The notes beneath the pieces were generated by a model. It was not told the origin of the DNA. It searched no databases and worked only from the letters and a program-made list of their open reading frames with translations. The position numbers and the translations under genes were made by a program. Of a stretch of 64,000 bases of DNA, positions 17,462-26,457 are shown one piece after another (within the stretch, counting starts at the first letter, position 1; every line of letters starts with the position of its first letter). The stretch comes from Actinomycetes bacterium (GTDB lineage: Bacteria; Actinomycetota; Acidimicrobiia; Acidimicrobiales; Acidimicrobilacustridaceae): contig JAKOVH010000003.1 in assembly GCA_029782145.1 (NCBI GenBank), positions 17,183-81,182 of the forward strand. Direction: 5' to 3'.

Positions 17462-18259
17462 CTACGCCGCCGGCTCCACCAACCGGGTGCGGAAGAACTC
17501 GAGGACCTGCTCGAGCGCCTCTCGCGTCGGGTGGCCGGGCTCGTCGACGAGGTGCTCGGTGAGCACCGAGTGGGCCCGCTTCGGGATGCCCCACGGGTTG
17601 CCCGGCGACGAGTCGATCTCGACCGCGATGAAGCCGTCACCGAGCTCTCGCCGCAGCGTGGCGAAGCGCTCGTCGGGCACCGCCATGTCGTTGGTGAAGC
17701 GCAGGCCCATCACGCACACGCCGTCGGCGACCCGGTCCTTCACCCGGGCCAGGTCCTCGTCGGAGAGCTGCACGCTCGCCTTGCCCTTCTTGGTGAGCCC
17801 GAACGGCAGCGACGGCTGGCTGAGCACGGGGGCGATGAGCTCGGTGTCGGCCATCATCCCGAGGGCGAAGCCGCCGGTGAAGCACATGCCGACCGCGCCG
17901 ACGCCGGGGCCGCCGAAGGACGAGTGGGCGTAGCGGGCCAGCGCCCGCAGCCACTCGGCGATCGGGGCGGTGCGCCGGGTGGCGAAGGCGGCGAACTCCC
18001 TCGACACGCAGGCCCCGGCGATGCTGCGAGCCGCATAGCCCGCCGACATGTCACGGCCCGGCTCACCGAACAGCACGGGCAGCAGCACGGTGCAGCCGAG
18101 GGCGCGCACCCGTCGGGCGAAGTCGGCGACCTTGGGGGTGATGCCGGGGATCTCGGCCATGACGATGACCGCCGGCCCCTCGCCGCTGCGGAGCACGTCG
18201 TGGGTGACGCCGTGGTGGGAGAACGAGCCGCGCGTGAAGTCCTCGAGCGAGTCCGTCAT
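17462..18259 (-). CDS. Dienelactone hydrolase family protein
   Basis: 265 aa α/β-hydrolase of the dienelactone hydrolase type. The nucleophile is Cys in GAVGMCFTGGFAL at about residue 130. The acid is probably in the MGLRFTNDMAVPDERF region, and the catalytic His is in PKRAHSVLTEHL near residue 235. DLH enzymes open lactones in aromatic-acid degradation, but this subfamily is broad and the substrate is unknown. Divergent from the SDR at 18339 across 79 bp. Confidence 0.88.
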   Translation of the reverse strand: MTDSLEDFTRGSFSHHGVTHDVLRSGEGPAVIVMAEIPGITPKVADFARRVRALGCTVLLPVLFGEPGRDMSAGYAARSIAGACVSREFAAFATRRTAPIAEWLRALARYAHSSFGGPGVGAVGMCFTGGFALGMMADTELIAPVLSQPSLPFGLTKKGKASVQLSDEDLARVKDRVADGVCVMGLRFTNDMAVPDERFATLRRELGDGFIAVEIDSSPGNPWGIPKRAHSVLTEHLVDEPGHPTREALEQVLEFFRTRLVEPAA

Positions 18260-18338
18260 GGCGCCACGCTAGGCGCCGACCGCCACCGGCGCCCGGTAAT
18301 AGGAAGGTGACGTCGTCGCACACGAAGGGAGCCCGCCG

Positions 18339-19151
18339 ATGGGGCGCTTCGAGGGGAAGGTCGTGTTCGTCACCGGGGCGGCCCGGGGGCAGGGCCGCGC
18401 CCACGCCCGGCGGTTCGCGGCCGAGGGGGCCGACGTGATCGCCGTCGACGTCTGCGGCCCGGTGCTGCCCGACGCGCCGTACGAGCCGACCACGGTCGAC
18501 GACCTCGAGCAGACCGCCCGCCTCGTCGAGGCCGAGGGCCGTCGCTGCGTCGCCCGAGTCGCCGACGTGCGCGACCAGGCCGCCCTCGACGCCGCCGTGG
18601 CCGAGGGGATCGAGCGCTTCGGGCGCCTCGACGCGGTGGTCGCCAACGCCGGTGCGGCCAGCTACCACCTCACCTGCGACATCCCCGAGGAGCACTGGGC
18701 GATCGTCCTCGACGTGAACCTCACCGGCGCGTGGCGGACGGTGAAGGCGGCGGTGCCGGCGATGGTGGAGGCGGGCAACGGCGGCGCCGTCACGCTGATC
18801 AGCTCGGCCGCCGGGCTGCGGGGCTACGCCTACCTCGGGCACTACGCCGCCGCCAAGCACGGCCTGGTGGGGCTCATGCGCACGCTGGCCATCGAGCTCG
18901 GCCCCGAGCGGATCCGCGTCAACAGCATCCACCCCGGCGCGGTCGACACCGCCATGGGCCACGACCCGGCGGTGCCTCGCGTGATGGAGGAGTCGCCCCG
19001 GATCACGGGTGCGTATCGAGGCCGGATGCCCATCGAGGGGTTGATCGAGCCCGACGACGTCGCCGACGCGCTCCTGTGGGTGAGCAGCGACGAGGCCCGC
19101 TTCGTCACCGGTGTGGCCCTGCCCGTCGACGCCGGGCAGCTCGTGCGATGA
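18339..19151 (+). CDS. SDR oxidoreductase, mycofactocin-dependent type
   Basis: 270 aa. N-terminus GRFEGKVVFVTGAARGQGRAHA with RGQG in the nucleotide loop, and the following EGADVIAVDV, are characteristic of the mycofactocin-coupled SDR subfamily. These enzymes hold non-exchangeable NAD recycled by mycofactocin. Other motifs are NAGA, the catalytic ISSAAG Ser and YAAAKHG Tyr-Lys, and the C-terminal VTGVALPVDAG. It overlaps the LLM-class flavin/F420 oxidoreductase by 4 nt (ATGA), suggesting a two-gene redox operon. No mycofactocin biosynthesis gene is in the window. Confidence 0.9.
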   Translation: MGRFEGKVVFVTGAARGQGRAHARRFAAEGADVIAVDVCGPVLPDAPYEPTTVDDLEQTARLVEAEGRRCVARVADVRDQAALDAAVAEGIERFGRLDAVVANAGAASYHLTCDIPEEHWAIVLDVNLTGAWRTVKAAVPAMVEAGNGGAVTLISSAAGLRGYAYLGHYAAAKHGLVGLMRTLAIELGPERIRVNSIHPGAVDTAMGHDPAVPRVMEESPRITGAYRGRMPIEGLIEPDDVADALLWVSSDEARFVTGVALPVDAGQLVR

Positions 19152-20122
19152 CCGTCCCGCTCCCCCGCCGCAAGCCCTTCCGGTTCGGCCTGCAGGCGAG
19201 CAACCCGCCGGGTGGCTTCACCGGCACCTCGGCCGACGGCGACCGCTGGCGGGAGCTGGCCCGGCGCGCCGAGGACCTCGGCTACTCGACCCTCACGATC
19301 GCCGACCACCTCGACGAGCAGTGGGCGCCCGTGCCGGCGCTGGTGGCCGCCGCCGAGGCCACCGCGACCTTGCGGATCGGCGCCCTGGTGCTCTGCAACG
19401 ACTACCGCCACCCGGTCGTGACCGCCAAGGAGGCGGCCAGCATCGACGTGCTCAGCGGTGGGCGCCTCGAGCTGGGCCTGGGCGCGGGGTGGATGCGCTC
19501 CGACTACGAGCAGGCCGGCATCGCCTACGACCCGCCCGGCACGCGCATCGACCGCCTCGCCGAGGCGATCACCGTCGTCAAGGGCCTCTTCGCCGACGGG
19601 CCGGTGGACTTCGCCGGCGAGCACTACCGCGTGGCCGGGTTGGAGGGCACCCCCAAGCCGGTGCAGCGCCCGGGGCCGCCGCTGCTGCTCGGCGGGGGCG
19701 CTCGGCGCATGCTGAGCCTGGCGGGCCGAGAGGCCGACATCGTGGGCCTCAACCCCTCCCTCGGCGCCGGCGTGATCGGCGCCGACGCCGGGCCGAGCGC
19801 CACCGCCGACGCCACCGACGACAAGCTGCGGTGGATCGCCGAGGCGGCCGGCGACCGCTACGCCGACATCGAGCTGCAGACCCGGGTGCACCTGGCCGTC
19901 ATCACCGACGACCGCAGGGCCCTGGCCGACGCCGTCGCCCCCGCCATGGGGCTGACGCCCGAGCAGGCCATGTCGTCACCCCACGCCCTCGCCGGGACGG
20001 TCGAGGAGGTCGTCGAGCAGTGCCTCGAGCGCAGGGAGCGCTTCGGCCTCTCCTACGTCTGCCTCGGCCTCGACGCCCTCGACGCCTTCGCTCCGGTCGT
20101 CGCCCGCCTGGCCGGCACCTGA
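19148..20122 (+). CDS. LLM-class F420-dependent oxidoreductase
   Basis: 324 aa from ATG 19148, which overlaps the SDR stop. Luciferase-like TIM barrel: FRFGLQASNPPGG, ADHLDEQWAPVPAL, IGALVLCNDYRHPVVTAKEAAS, then LSGGRLELGLGAGW and PLLLGGGARRML. This pattern fits the F420-dependent branch (TIGR03621-like). Hydride transfer to an unknown substrate; the neighbouring mycofactocin-type SDR suggests a shared alcohol or carbonyl substrate. A hairpin follows 7 bp after the stop. Confidence 0.92.
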   Translation: MTVPLPRRKPFRFGLQASNPPGGFTGTSADGDRWRELARRAEDLGYSTLTIADHLDEQWAPVPALVAAAEATATLRIGALVLCNDYRHPVVTAKEAASIDVLSGGRLELGLGAGWMRSDYEQAGIAYDPPGTRIDRLAEAITVVKGLFADGPVDFAGEHYRVAGLEGTPKPVQRPGPPLLLGGGARRMLSLAGREADIVGLNPSLGAGVIGADAGPSATADATDDKLRWIAEAAGDRYADIELQTRVHLAVITDDRRALADAVAPAMGLTPEQAMSSPHALAGTVEEVVEQCLERRERFGLSYVCLGLDALDAFAPVVARLAGT

Positions 20123-20129
20123 CGCGGCG

Positions 20130-20158
20130 GAGCCGGCCCACGGTCCGTGAGCCGGCTC
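20130..20158. terminator. Bidirectional hairpin between convergent genes
   Basis: Outer arms GAGCCGGC / GCCGGCTC plus an inner ACGG / CCGT stem form an almost continuous hairpin. It lies between the LLM oxidoreductase (plus) and the DUF6777-like gene (minus), well placed to end transcription from both sides. There is no T-run. Confidence 0.6.
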
Positions 20159-20171
20159 AGCTTCGGGCGGG

Positions 20172-21779
20172 TCAGAACGCCCAGACCGTCTCCGGGGAGT
20201 CGGCGCCGCTGGCGAGCGACCCGCTCTGACCGGTGGCGTACTGCTCGCCCACGTAGACCGCGAGGTCGAAGTCGCAGGCGGTGCTGGTGTAGCCGCCGAG
20301 GTTGCGCACGAAGGCCCGGTAGGCACCGCCGGGTGCGCCCCCGGTGGGCCAGAACACGTTCTCGATGTGGCTGCCGGTGTCGCCCGAGCCGGGGATGGCG
20401 TCCACGTCGAGCTGGCCGCCCGTCGGGGAGGACGGGTTGCCGTAGTAGATCTCGACGCCGCTCGGGTCGGTGACGTGCAGGTCGAGGTCGCAGTCACCCG
20501 TCCAGGTCAGCGTGGCCCGCACGTCGCCCGTGCCGAAGCCGGGCGTCGGCGTCTCGGGGGCCGGGGCCGGTGCAGGGGCCGGAGCCGGCTGCGGGGTCGG
20601 GGCGGGCGCCGGAGCCGTCGTGGTCGTGGTGGTGGTGCTGCTGGTCGGGGTCGTGTCGCTCCCGCTGGCACCCGGCGACCGCTCGATGACCCCTCCGCCG
20701 TTGAGGTTGACGAGCACGAAGGTCTCGATCACCACGGTGGTCTGGTTCACCACGACGACGTTCGTCGGGCTGAACCCCGGCCACGGCGGCCCGGTGTAGG
20801 TGGGCGTGGCGCGCACCGCCTGGGGCTGGGTCAGCGGGTTGCCGCAGTTGCACTTGATCCGGGGCACGCCGTAGCGGTCGACCATCACCGCGGTGCCCGC
20901 CTGCAGGACCGCCTGGCGAGGCGTGGCCCGGCCGTTGCGGTAGCCGTAGTTGGTCACCCGGGTGTCGCTCACGAGCGTGACCGAGGTGAGCTCACGGATG
21001 TAGGTCGGCAGCTGCGCCACGGTGAGCTGGTTGCCGCCGCTCCACCGCAGCGTCGGGTCGCGGTTGAGGGCCGACACGAAGGCGCCGGCCATCGCCGGGT
21101 TGGCGGCGAGGAAGCTGATCTGCCCCTCGGGGTCGCAGCGGCCGCTGTTCAACGTGCCGCCGTACAGGCCGCGCTGGCCGCCGCTCACGGTCCGCACCGC
21201 AGTGGTCGCGCCCTGGGCGGGCGGTGCGGTGCTCGACGTGGAGCTCGTCGTCACCGGAATGGCCGGACCGGGCAGGGTCCCGAACGGGTCGGTGCCGGTG
21301 CTCGAGGCGCCCTCGAGGAAGATCTCCCCGGCGGCGGCCTGGTGGTCGTCGTCGCGCACCACCACGAAGGTGATCACCGCACCAGCGATCAGCACCATGG
21401 CGGCCACGATGGCGATGACCAGCACCAGCGGACTCCTGCGCTTCGCCGGCGGCTGCCCGTTCGGGCCGTAGGGGCCACCGGGTCCTCCGGGACCTCCGGG
21501 GCCTCCGGGGCCGGTGGGGCCGGTCGGGCCGGTCGGGCCGGTCGGGCCCTGGCCCCAACCGCCAGCGGCCGGCGGGTACTGACCGGTGGCCGGCGGGTAC
21601 TGACCGGTGGCCGGCGGGTACTGACCGGGGGGCGGTGGCGGCGGTCCCTGCGGCGGCGGCCCCTGCGGCGGAGGTGCCCACCCCGGACCGGGTGGGGGCG
21701 GAGGTGGGGCACCCTGGCCCGGCCACGCCGGCGCTCCGGGTCCCTGCGGCGGTTGGGATGGTGGCGGGACGGAGGTCAT
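20172..21779 (-). CDS. Membrane-anchored protein with DUF6777-like and DUF2135-like domains
   Basis: 535 aa. The N-terminal ~115 residues are cytoplasmic and Pro/Gly/Gln-rich. They include three GQYPPAT-type heptads and a collagen-like GPTGPTGPTGPTGPGGPGG run. One membrane helix lies at about 120-142. Outside, residues ~155-365 (FLEGASSTGTDPF..., CDPEGQISFLAANPAMA) look like DUF6777. After a Thr/Ala/Pro linker, the C-terminal domain (LTWTGDCDLDLHVTDPSG...NVFWPTGGAPGGAYRAFV) resembles DUF2135/YfaP. Probably a surface protein of unknown function. It stands alone between a hairpin and the SRPBCC gene. Confidence 0.85.
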   Translation of the reverse strand: MTSVPPPSQPPQGPGAPAWPGQGAPPPPPPGPGWAPPPQGPPPQGPPPPPPGQYPPATGQYPPATGQYPPAAGGWGQGPTGPTGPTGPTGPGGPGGPGGPGGPYGPNGQPPAKRRSPLVLVIAIVAAMVLIAGAVITFVVVRDDDHQAAAGEIFLEGASSTGTDPFGTLPGPAIPVTTSSTSSTAPPAQGATTAVRTVSGGQRGLYGGTLNSGRCDPEGQISFLAANPAMAGAFVSALNRDPTLRWSGGNQLTVAQLPTYIRELTSVTLVSDTRVTNYGYRNGRATPRQAVLQAGTAVMVDRYGVPRIKCNCGNPLTQPQAVRATPTYTGPPWPGFSPTNVVVVNQTTVVIETFVLVNLNGGGVIERSPGASGSDTTPTSSTTTTTTTAPAPAPTPQPAPAPAPAPAPETPTPGFGTGDVRATLTWTGDCDLDLHVTDPSGVEIYYGNPSSPTGGQLDVDAIPGSGDTGSHIENVFWPTGGAPGGAYRAFVRNLGGYTSTACDFDLAVYVGEQYATGQSGSLASGADSPETVWAF

Positions 21780-21936
21780 CGCGCCCTCCTTCGTTCGCGC
21801 CCTTGCGGACGCCCACCTCGATCCTCCGCCGCACCCGCCGTGGGCCGGAAGGGACTTCGGTCCCCTCGGTGGTCGTCTCTCACCCTCAGCGCGCGGGCCG
21901 CCGACGGCGGCACCACGGCAGGGGGGCGTCGCCCGG

Positions 21937-22395
21937 TCAGCTGCCGGCGAGCACCTGCTCGATGCGCTCCAGCGTGGCGGCCATGTTGCGCCGGGTGTGA
22001 TCGGCGCTGCGCCGCACCAACGGCCGGCTGAGGGCCGACTCCTGGCGGATGTCCCAGCTCTCCCGCACGAGGGTTCCGCCGTCGACCGGCTCGAGCTCGT
22101 AGCGCCACACCCGCCCAGCGACGTGGCGACCGATGGCGCCCGGGCCGCGGGTCTGCCAGGCGATGCGCCGGTCGGGCTCGAACTCCACGACCTCGGACAC
22201 CATCGAGTACGGGATGCCGAGCTTCATCGACATCCCGAAGCGGCTGCCCAGCTGCAGGCGCTGCGATCCCTCCTTGGCCGCCACGACGGTGCCCGAGCCG
22301 TCGATGTCGTGGTGGCGGGCCGGGTCGGCCAGCAGGTCGAAGATCGCGCTGGCGGGCGCGGGGATCACCCGCTCCACAGTGACCACGTCGTCCAT
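21937..22395 (-). CDS. SRPBCC (START-like) family protein
   Basis: 152 aa, one helix-grip fold. Pattern VERVIPAPASAIFDLLADPARHHDIDGSG, then MVSEVVEFEPDRRIAWQTRGPG and RYELEPVDGGTLVRESWD, matches the polyketide cyclase/dehydrase-like group. These proteins bind hydrophobic ligands; no ligand can be named. It is in the same direction as guaBA, 45 bp beyond the guaA stop, and may be transcribed with it. Confidence 0.9.
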   Translation of the reverse strand: MDDVVTVERVIPAPASAIFDLLADPARHHDIDGSGTVVAAKEGSQRLQLGSRFGMSMKLGIPYSMVSEVVEFEPDRRIAWQTRGPGAIGRHVAGRVWRYELEPVDGGTLVRESWDIRQESALSRPLVRRSADHTRRNMAATLERIEQVLAGS

Positions 22396-22440
22396 CTCGG
22401 CGCTCCTCTCAGGCCCGGCGGCGCCCAGGGCGCGCCGGGG

Positions 22441-23985
22441 CTACTCCCACTCGATGGTGCCGGGCGGCTTCGACGTGACGTCGTAGGCCACCCGGTTCAC
22501 GCCCCCGACCTCGTTGATGATGCGGCTCGACATGCGTTCGAGCAGGTCGTAGGGCAGCCGTGCCCAGTCGGCGGTCATGGCGTCTTCGGACGTGACGGCC
22601 CGGATGATGACCGGGTGGCCGTAGGTGCGCTCGTCGCCCATGACGCCCACCGAGCGGATGTCGGGGAGCACGGCGAAGGCCTGCCAGATCTCGCGCTCGA
22701 GGCCGGCCGCCTTGACCTCCTCGCGCACGATGGCGTCGGCCGCCTGCAACATGGCGACCTTCTCCGGGGTGACCTCGCCGATGATCCGCACGCCGAGCCC
22801 GGGCCCGGGGAAGGGCTGGCGCCACACGATCTCGTCGGGCAGGCCCAGCTCGGTGCCGACCTTGCGGACCTCGTCCTTGAACAGCAGCCGCAGCGGCTCG
22901 ACCAGCTCGAAGTCCATGTCGTCGGGCAGCCCGCCGACGTTGTGGTGGCTCTTGATCTTGGCCGCGTCCTTGGTGCCCGACTCGATGACGTCCGGGTAGA
23001 GCGTGCCCTGCACGAGGAAGCGGGCGTCCTCGATGCCGCCGGACGCGTCCTCGAACACCCGGATGAACAGCTCGCCGATGGTCTTGCGCTTGTCCTCGGG
23101 GTCGGTGACGCCGGCCAGCCGCTCGAAGAAGCGGTCGCCGGCCCGCACGTGCACCAGCTCGATGCCCTGGTGGCGCCGGAAGGTCTCGACGACCTGCTCG
23201 CCCTCTCCCTGGCGCATCAAGCCCGTGTCGACGAACACGCAGGTGAGCTGGTGGCCGATCGCCTTGTGCACCAGGGCGGCGGCCACCGCCGAGTCGACGC
23301 CACCGGAGAGCCCGCAGATCGCCCGGCCGGTGCCGACCTGGGCCCGCACGGCCTCGACCTGCGAGTCGATGATCGACGACATCGTCCAGCCCGGAGCGAG
23401 CCCGCAGGCGTCGTAGAGGAAGTGCTCGAGCACCTCCTGCCCGTGGGGCGTGTGCACGACCTCGGGGTGGAACTGGACGCCGAAGCGGCCCCGCGCCCTG
23501 TCCTCGAAGGCGGCCGCCGGGGTGTCGCGGGTGGACGCGGTGACCTCGGCGCCGGAGGGCGCCACGGTGATGGTGTCGAAGTGGCTCATCCACACCGGCT
23601 GGTGGCGAGGCTGGGCGGCGCTGAACAGCACACCCTCGGCGACGACGTCGAGGTCGGTGCGGCCGTACTCGCCGCGGCCGGTGCGGGCGACGGTGCCGCC
23701 GAGGTCACGGGCGAGGAGCTGGGCGCCGTAGCAGATGCCCAGGATCGGGACGTCGAGGTCGTAGACCTGCGGGTCGATCGTCGGCGCCCCCTCGACGTGG
23801 ACCGACGCCGGGCCACCGGAGAGCACGATGCCCGATGGCTCGCGCGCCGCGACCTCGGCCGCGGTGATGGTGTGCGGGACGATCTCGGAGTAGACGTGCG
23901 CCTCACGCACCCGGCGGGCGATGAGCTGGGCGTACTGGGCGCCGAAGTCGACGACCAGGACGGTGTCGACGTCAGGGTCGGACAT
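22441..23985 (-). CDS. guaA: GMP synthase (glutamine-hydrolysing)
   Basis: 514 aa, full length. Converts XMP to GMP with glutamine and ATP. The N-terminal class I amidotransferase domain has the catalytic Cys in [10 protein letters not shown] and the His/Glu in QFHPEVVH. The ATP pyrophosphatase domain has the P-loop [14 protein letters not shown]. The C-terminal dimerisation domain ends in [10 protein letters not shown], the invariant GuaA terminus. It starts 3 bp after the guaB3 stop, so the two form an operon. Confidence 0.98.
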   Translation of the reverse strand: MSDPDVDTVLVVDFGAQYAQLIARRVREAHVYSEIVPHTITAAEVAAREPSGIVLSGGPASVHVEGAPTIDPQVYDLDVPILGICYGAQLLARDLGGTVARTGRGEYGRTDLDVVAEGVLFSAAQPRHQPVWMSHFDTITVAPSGAEVTASTRDTPAAAFEDRARGRFGVQFHPEVVHTPHGQEVLEHFLYDACGLAPGWTMSSIIDSQVEAVRAQVGTGRAICGLSGGVDSAVAAALVHKAIGHQLTCVFVDTGLMRQGEGEQVVETFRRHQGIELVHVRAGDRFFERLAGVTDPEDKRKTIGELFIRVFEDASGGIEDARFLVQGTLYPDVIESGTKDAAKIKSHHNVGGLPDDMDFELVEPLRLLFKDEVRKVGTELGLPDEIVWRQPFPGPGLGVRIIGEVTPEKVAMLQAADAIVREEVKAAGLEREIWQAFAVLPDIRSVGVMGDERTYGHPVIIRAVTSEDAMTADWARLPYDLLERMSSRIINEVGGVNRVAYDVTSKPPGTIEWE

Positions 23986-23988
23986 GGG

Positions 23989-25152
23989 TCAGTGACCCAT
24001 CCCCACGCCCTGGGCCTTCTGCAGGACCTTGCCCTCGGTCTGCAGCGCCGGGGCGACCATGACCTCGGCCTTCTGGAACTCCTTGACCGTCTCGTAGCCG
24101 CACGTGGCCATCGAGGTGCGCAGCGCGCCGAAGAGGTTCATGCGGCCGTCGTTCTCGTGGGCCGGGCCGACGAGGATCTCCTCGAGGGTGCCGCGCACGG
24201 TGGTCTTCACCCGGGCGCCTCGGGGCAGCGTCGGGTGGAAGGTGGCCATGCCCCAGTGGTAGCCCCGGCCGGGCGCCTCGGCCGCGGCGGCCAGGGGCGA
24301 GCCGATCATCACCGCGTCGGCGCCGCACACGATGGCCTTGGCGATGTCGCCACCGGTGCCCATGCCGCCGTCGGCGATGACCTGGCAGTAGACGCCGGTC
24401 TCGTCGAGGTGGCGCATGCGGGCCGAGCGGGCGTCGGCGATGGCGGTGGCCTGGGGCACCCCGATGCCGAGCACGCCGCGGGTGGTGCAGGCGTGGCCGG
24501 GGCCGACGCCCACCAGCACGCCGGCGGCGCCGGTGCGCATGAGGTGCAGGGCGGCCTGGTAGCTGGCGCACCCACCGACGATCACCGGGATGTCGATCTC
24601 ACGGACGAAGCGCTTGAGGTTCAGCGGCTCGACCGTCTTGGAGACGTGCTCGGCGGAGACCACGGTGCCCTGGATGACGAGCAGGTCGAGCTCGGCGTCG
24701 ATGATCTCCTTGGCGAGCGCCTCGGTGCGCTGAGGGGTGACCGAGCAGCAGCTGACGACCCCGGCCTCCTTGATCTGGCGGATGCGGTGCCCCACCAGCT
24801 CGGGCTTGATCGGCTCCTGGTAGATGTCCTGCATCCGGGCCGTGGCCTTGTCGTTGTCGAGCTCGGCGATCTCGGCGAAGAGCGGCTCGGGGTCCTCGTA
24901 GCGGGTCCAGAGGCCCTCGAGGTTCAGCACGCCCACGCCGCCGAGGCGGCCGATCTCGATGGCCGTCGCCGGGCTGACCACGCCGTCCATGGCCGAGGCC
25001 ATGAGGGGCAGCTCGAAGCGGAAGGCGTCGATCTCCCAGGAGATGTCGACGTCCTCGGGGTCGCGGGTGCGGCGGCTCGGCACGATGGCGATGTCGTCGA
25101 AGCCGTAGGCCCGGCGCCCCGACTTGCCCATTCCGATCTCGACCTCGGCCAT
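23989..25152 (-). CDS. guaB3: IMP dehydrogenase-like protein, GuaB3 type
   Basis: 387 aa IMPDH/GMPR-superfamily barrel without CBS domains. Features are YGFDDIAIVPSRRTRDPEDVD, LPLMASAMDGVVSP, IVGGCASYQAALHL and the catalytic loop VGPGHACTTRGVLGIGVPQ containing the conserved Cys. The downstream DGGMGTGGDIAKAI binds phosphate. GuaB3 is an actinobacterial/cyanobacterial paralogue distinct from the main IMP dehydrogenase GuaB2; it may interconvert GMP and IMP rather than oxidise IMP, which sequence alone does not settle. No GuaB2 gene is in the window. Operon with guaA. Confidence 0.93.
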   Translation of the reverse strand: MAEVEIGMGKSGRRAYGFDDIAIVPSRRTRDPEDVDISWEIDAFRFELPLMASAMDGVVSPATAIEIGRLGGVGVLNLEGLWTRYEDPEPLFAEIAELDNDKATARMQDIYQEPIKPELVGHRIRQIKEAGVVSCCSVTPQRTEALAKEIIDAELDLLVIQGTVVSAEHVSKTVEPLNLKRFVREIDIPVIVGGCASYQAALHLMRTGAAGVLVGVGPGHACTTRGVLGIGVPQATAIADARSARMRHLDETGVYCQVIADGGMGTGGDIAKAIVCGADAVMIGSPLAAAAEAPGRGYHWGMATFHPTLPRGARVKTTVRGTLEEILVGPAHENDGRMNLFGALRTSMATCGYETVKEFQKAEVMVAPALQTEGKVLQKAQGVGMGH

Positions 25153-25298
25153 TGCTCGTCCCTTCCGCTGCGCGACCAGAGAAACGGCGAAGGAGAGCCT
25201 CGAGGGCCCCTCTCCGCTGAGAAAGACGCGAGTCTACCTCCGGGGCCCGCGTCGTCGGTCCACGGGTGAGGGCCGCCGGTCGGTGGGGCGGCCGAGGA

Positions 25299-25691
25299 TC
25301 AGCCGCCGGCCAGGGAGCGCAGCACCTGCTTGGCGACCTTGGTGTTCATCGACCAGAACGTGGCCGCGCCCCGCTCGGTGATCTGCTGCACGACGCTGCC
25401 CCCGGTGAGCGCCTCGACGCTGCCGAGCCCGTCGACGATGGCCTTCGAGGTGGCGTCGGTGGCCTTGTAGCCCATCTCGGTGAGCGACTTCACCACGTCG
25501 TTCTGGGCCACCGGTGCCGGGGCGGCGGCGGCGACGATGCGCAGCGCGTCCTTGGTGAGCTGCGCGCCCTGGGTGACGGCGTCGGCCGGCGACAGGTGAC
25601 CGTCGGGGTGGCTCTCGCTCGACGCGAGCCATCGGCGCACCTGCGCGACCAGTTCGCCGTGGGTCTCGGCCTCGAAGATCAGCTGCGGCAT
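25299..25691 (-). CDS. Conserved hypothetical protein
   Basis: 130 aa, soluble, with no signal peptide. The start is MPQLIFEAETHGELVAQVRRWLAS. The middle QNDVVKSLTEMGYKATDATSKAIVDGLG is helical and could be a winged-helix or small helical bundle. I do not recognise a family. Length, GC3 pattern and position in line with the guaBA and NUDIX genes support a real gene. The 146-bp gap before guaB3 is upstream of guaB3 and contains a modest hairpin-forming stretch near 25190-25215. Confidence 0.75.
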   Translation of the reverse strand: MPQLIFEAETHGELVAQVRRWLASSESHPDGHLSPADAVTQGAQLTKDALRIVAAAAPAPVAQNDVVKSLTEMGYKATDATSKAIVDGLGSVEALTGGSVVQQITERGAATFWSMNTKVAKQVLRSLAGG

Positions 25692-25710
25692 GTGTGCACG
25701 GTACCGCCGG

Positions 25711-26448
25711 TCAGGTGCTGCCGCCCGGACGGAGCTGACCGCTGGGCACGCTCCACGGCAGCGGCCGGTCGTCGGGGTCGTAGGTGCCCGTGATCAGCGC
25801 GAGGAGGTTGCGGAGCATCGCTCCCGTGGCACCCCAGATCGTGTCACCCACCACCTCGAAGAAGAAGATGGGCCGATCCTGGGGCGGGACGCCCCAGCGC
25901 TCCTCCCGGTACACGCCGTCGGCGAGCAGCTCCGACAACGGCACGTGCAGCACGAGCTCCACCTCGCCCGGAGCGGCGGTGAGCCGAGGAGGCCCGGGGA
26001 GGGTGGCCACGTAGGGCACGATGAACGACCGGCTGGTGATCGTGCGTAGGTGGTCGAGCTCACCGATGCGGGTGACGCTGGTCGGGTCGAGCCCGACCTC
26101 CTCGTGGGCCTCGCGCAGGGCGGTGGCCCAGAGGTCCTCACCGGGCTCCTGGCCCCCGCCGGGGAAGCTCACCTCGCCGCGGTGGCTGCGCAGGTGCTGG
26201 GCCCGGCGGGTGAGCACCACGTGGGCCTCGTCGTCGGCGTCGTAGAGCGCGGCCAGCACGGCCGAGGCCCGCACGTGCTCGTGCTCGCGGTCGGTGGGGT
26301 GGGGGGGCGGTGCCGTGGCCATCGCTGCCCGCACGTCGTCGAGGGTCGGGTGGCGGCGCTCCGGCGGCAGCTCGGCCCACGGCGCGGGCCGACCCGGCCG
26401 CATCGACGACGGCCGGGGGATCTGCTGTCGCCCGCCTCGTGCCGGCAC
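25711..26448 (-). CDS. NUDIX hydrolase, CoA pyrophosphatase-like
   Basis: 245 aa from GTG 26448, 9 bp after the stop of the 52-aa gene; ATG 26403 is an alternative. The NUDIX box is complete: SFPGGGQEPGEDLWATALREAHEEVGLD (Gx5Ex7REUxEExGU), preceded by RRAQHLRSHRGEVSFPGG, the extension seen in CoA/NUDT7-type pyrophosphatases. It would hydrolyse CoA or acyl-CoA to 4'-phosphopantetheine and ADP, or a related dinucleotide. Confidence 0.9.
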   Translation of the reverse strand: MPARGGRQQIPRPSSMRPGRPAPWAELPPERRHPTLDDVRAAMATAPPPHPTDREHEHVRASAVLAALYDADDEAHVVLTRRAQHLRSHRGEVSFPGGGQEPGEDLWATALREAHEEVGLDPTSVTRIGELDHLRTITSRSFIVPYVATLPGPPRLTAAPGEVELVLHVPLSELLADGVYREERWGVPPQDRPIFFFEVVGDTIWGATGAMLRNLLALITGTYDPDDRPLPWSVPSGQLRPGGST

Positions 26449-26457
26449 CCGCGGCCG

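Noticed and set aside
21997..25269. 1090-codon plus-strand open frame opposite guaA and guaB3
   Set aside because: Composition typical of a high-GC antisense frame (His/Asp/Val-rich, no motif) and covers conserved genes.
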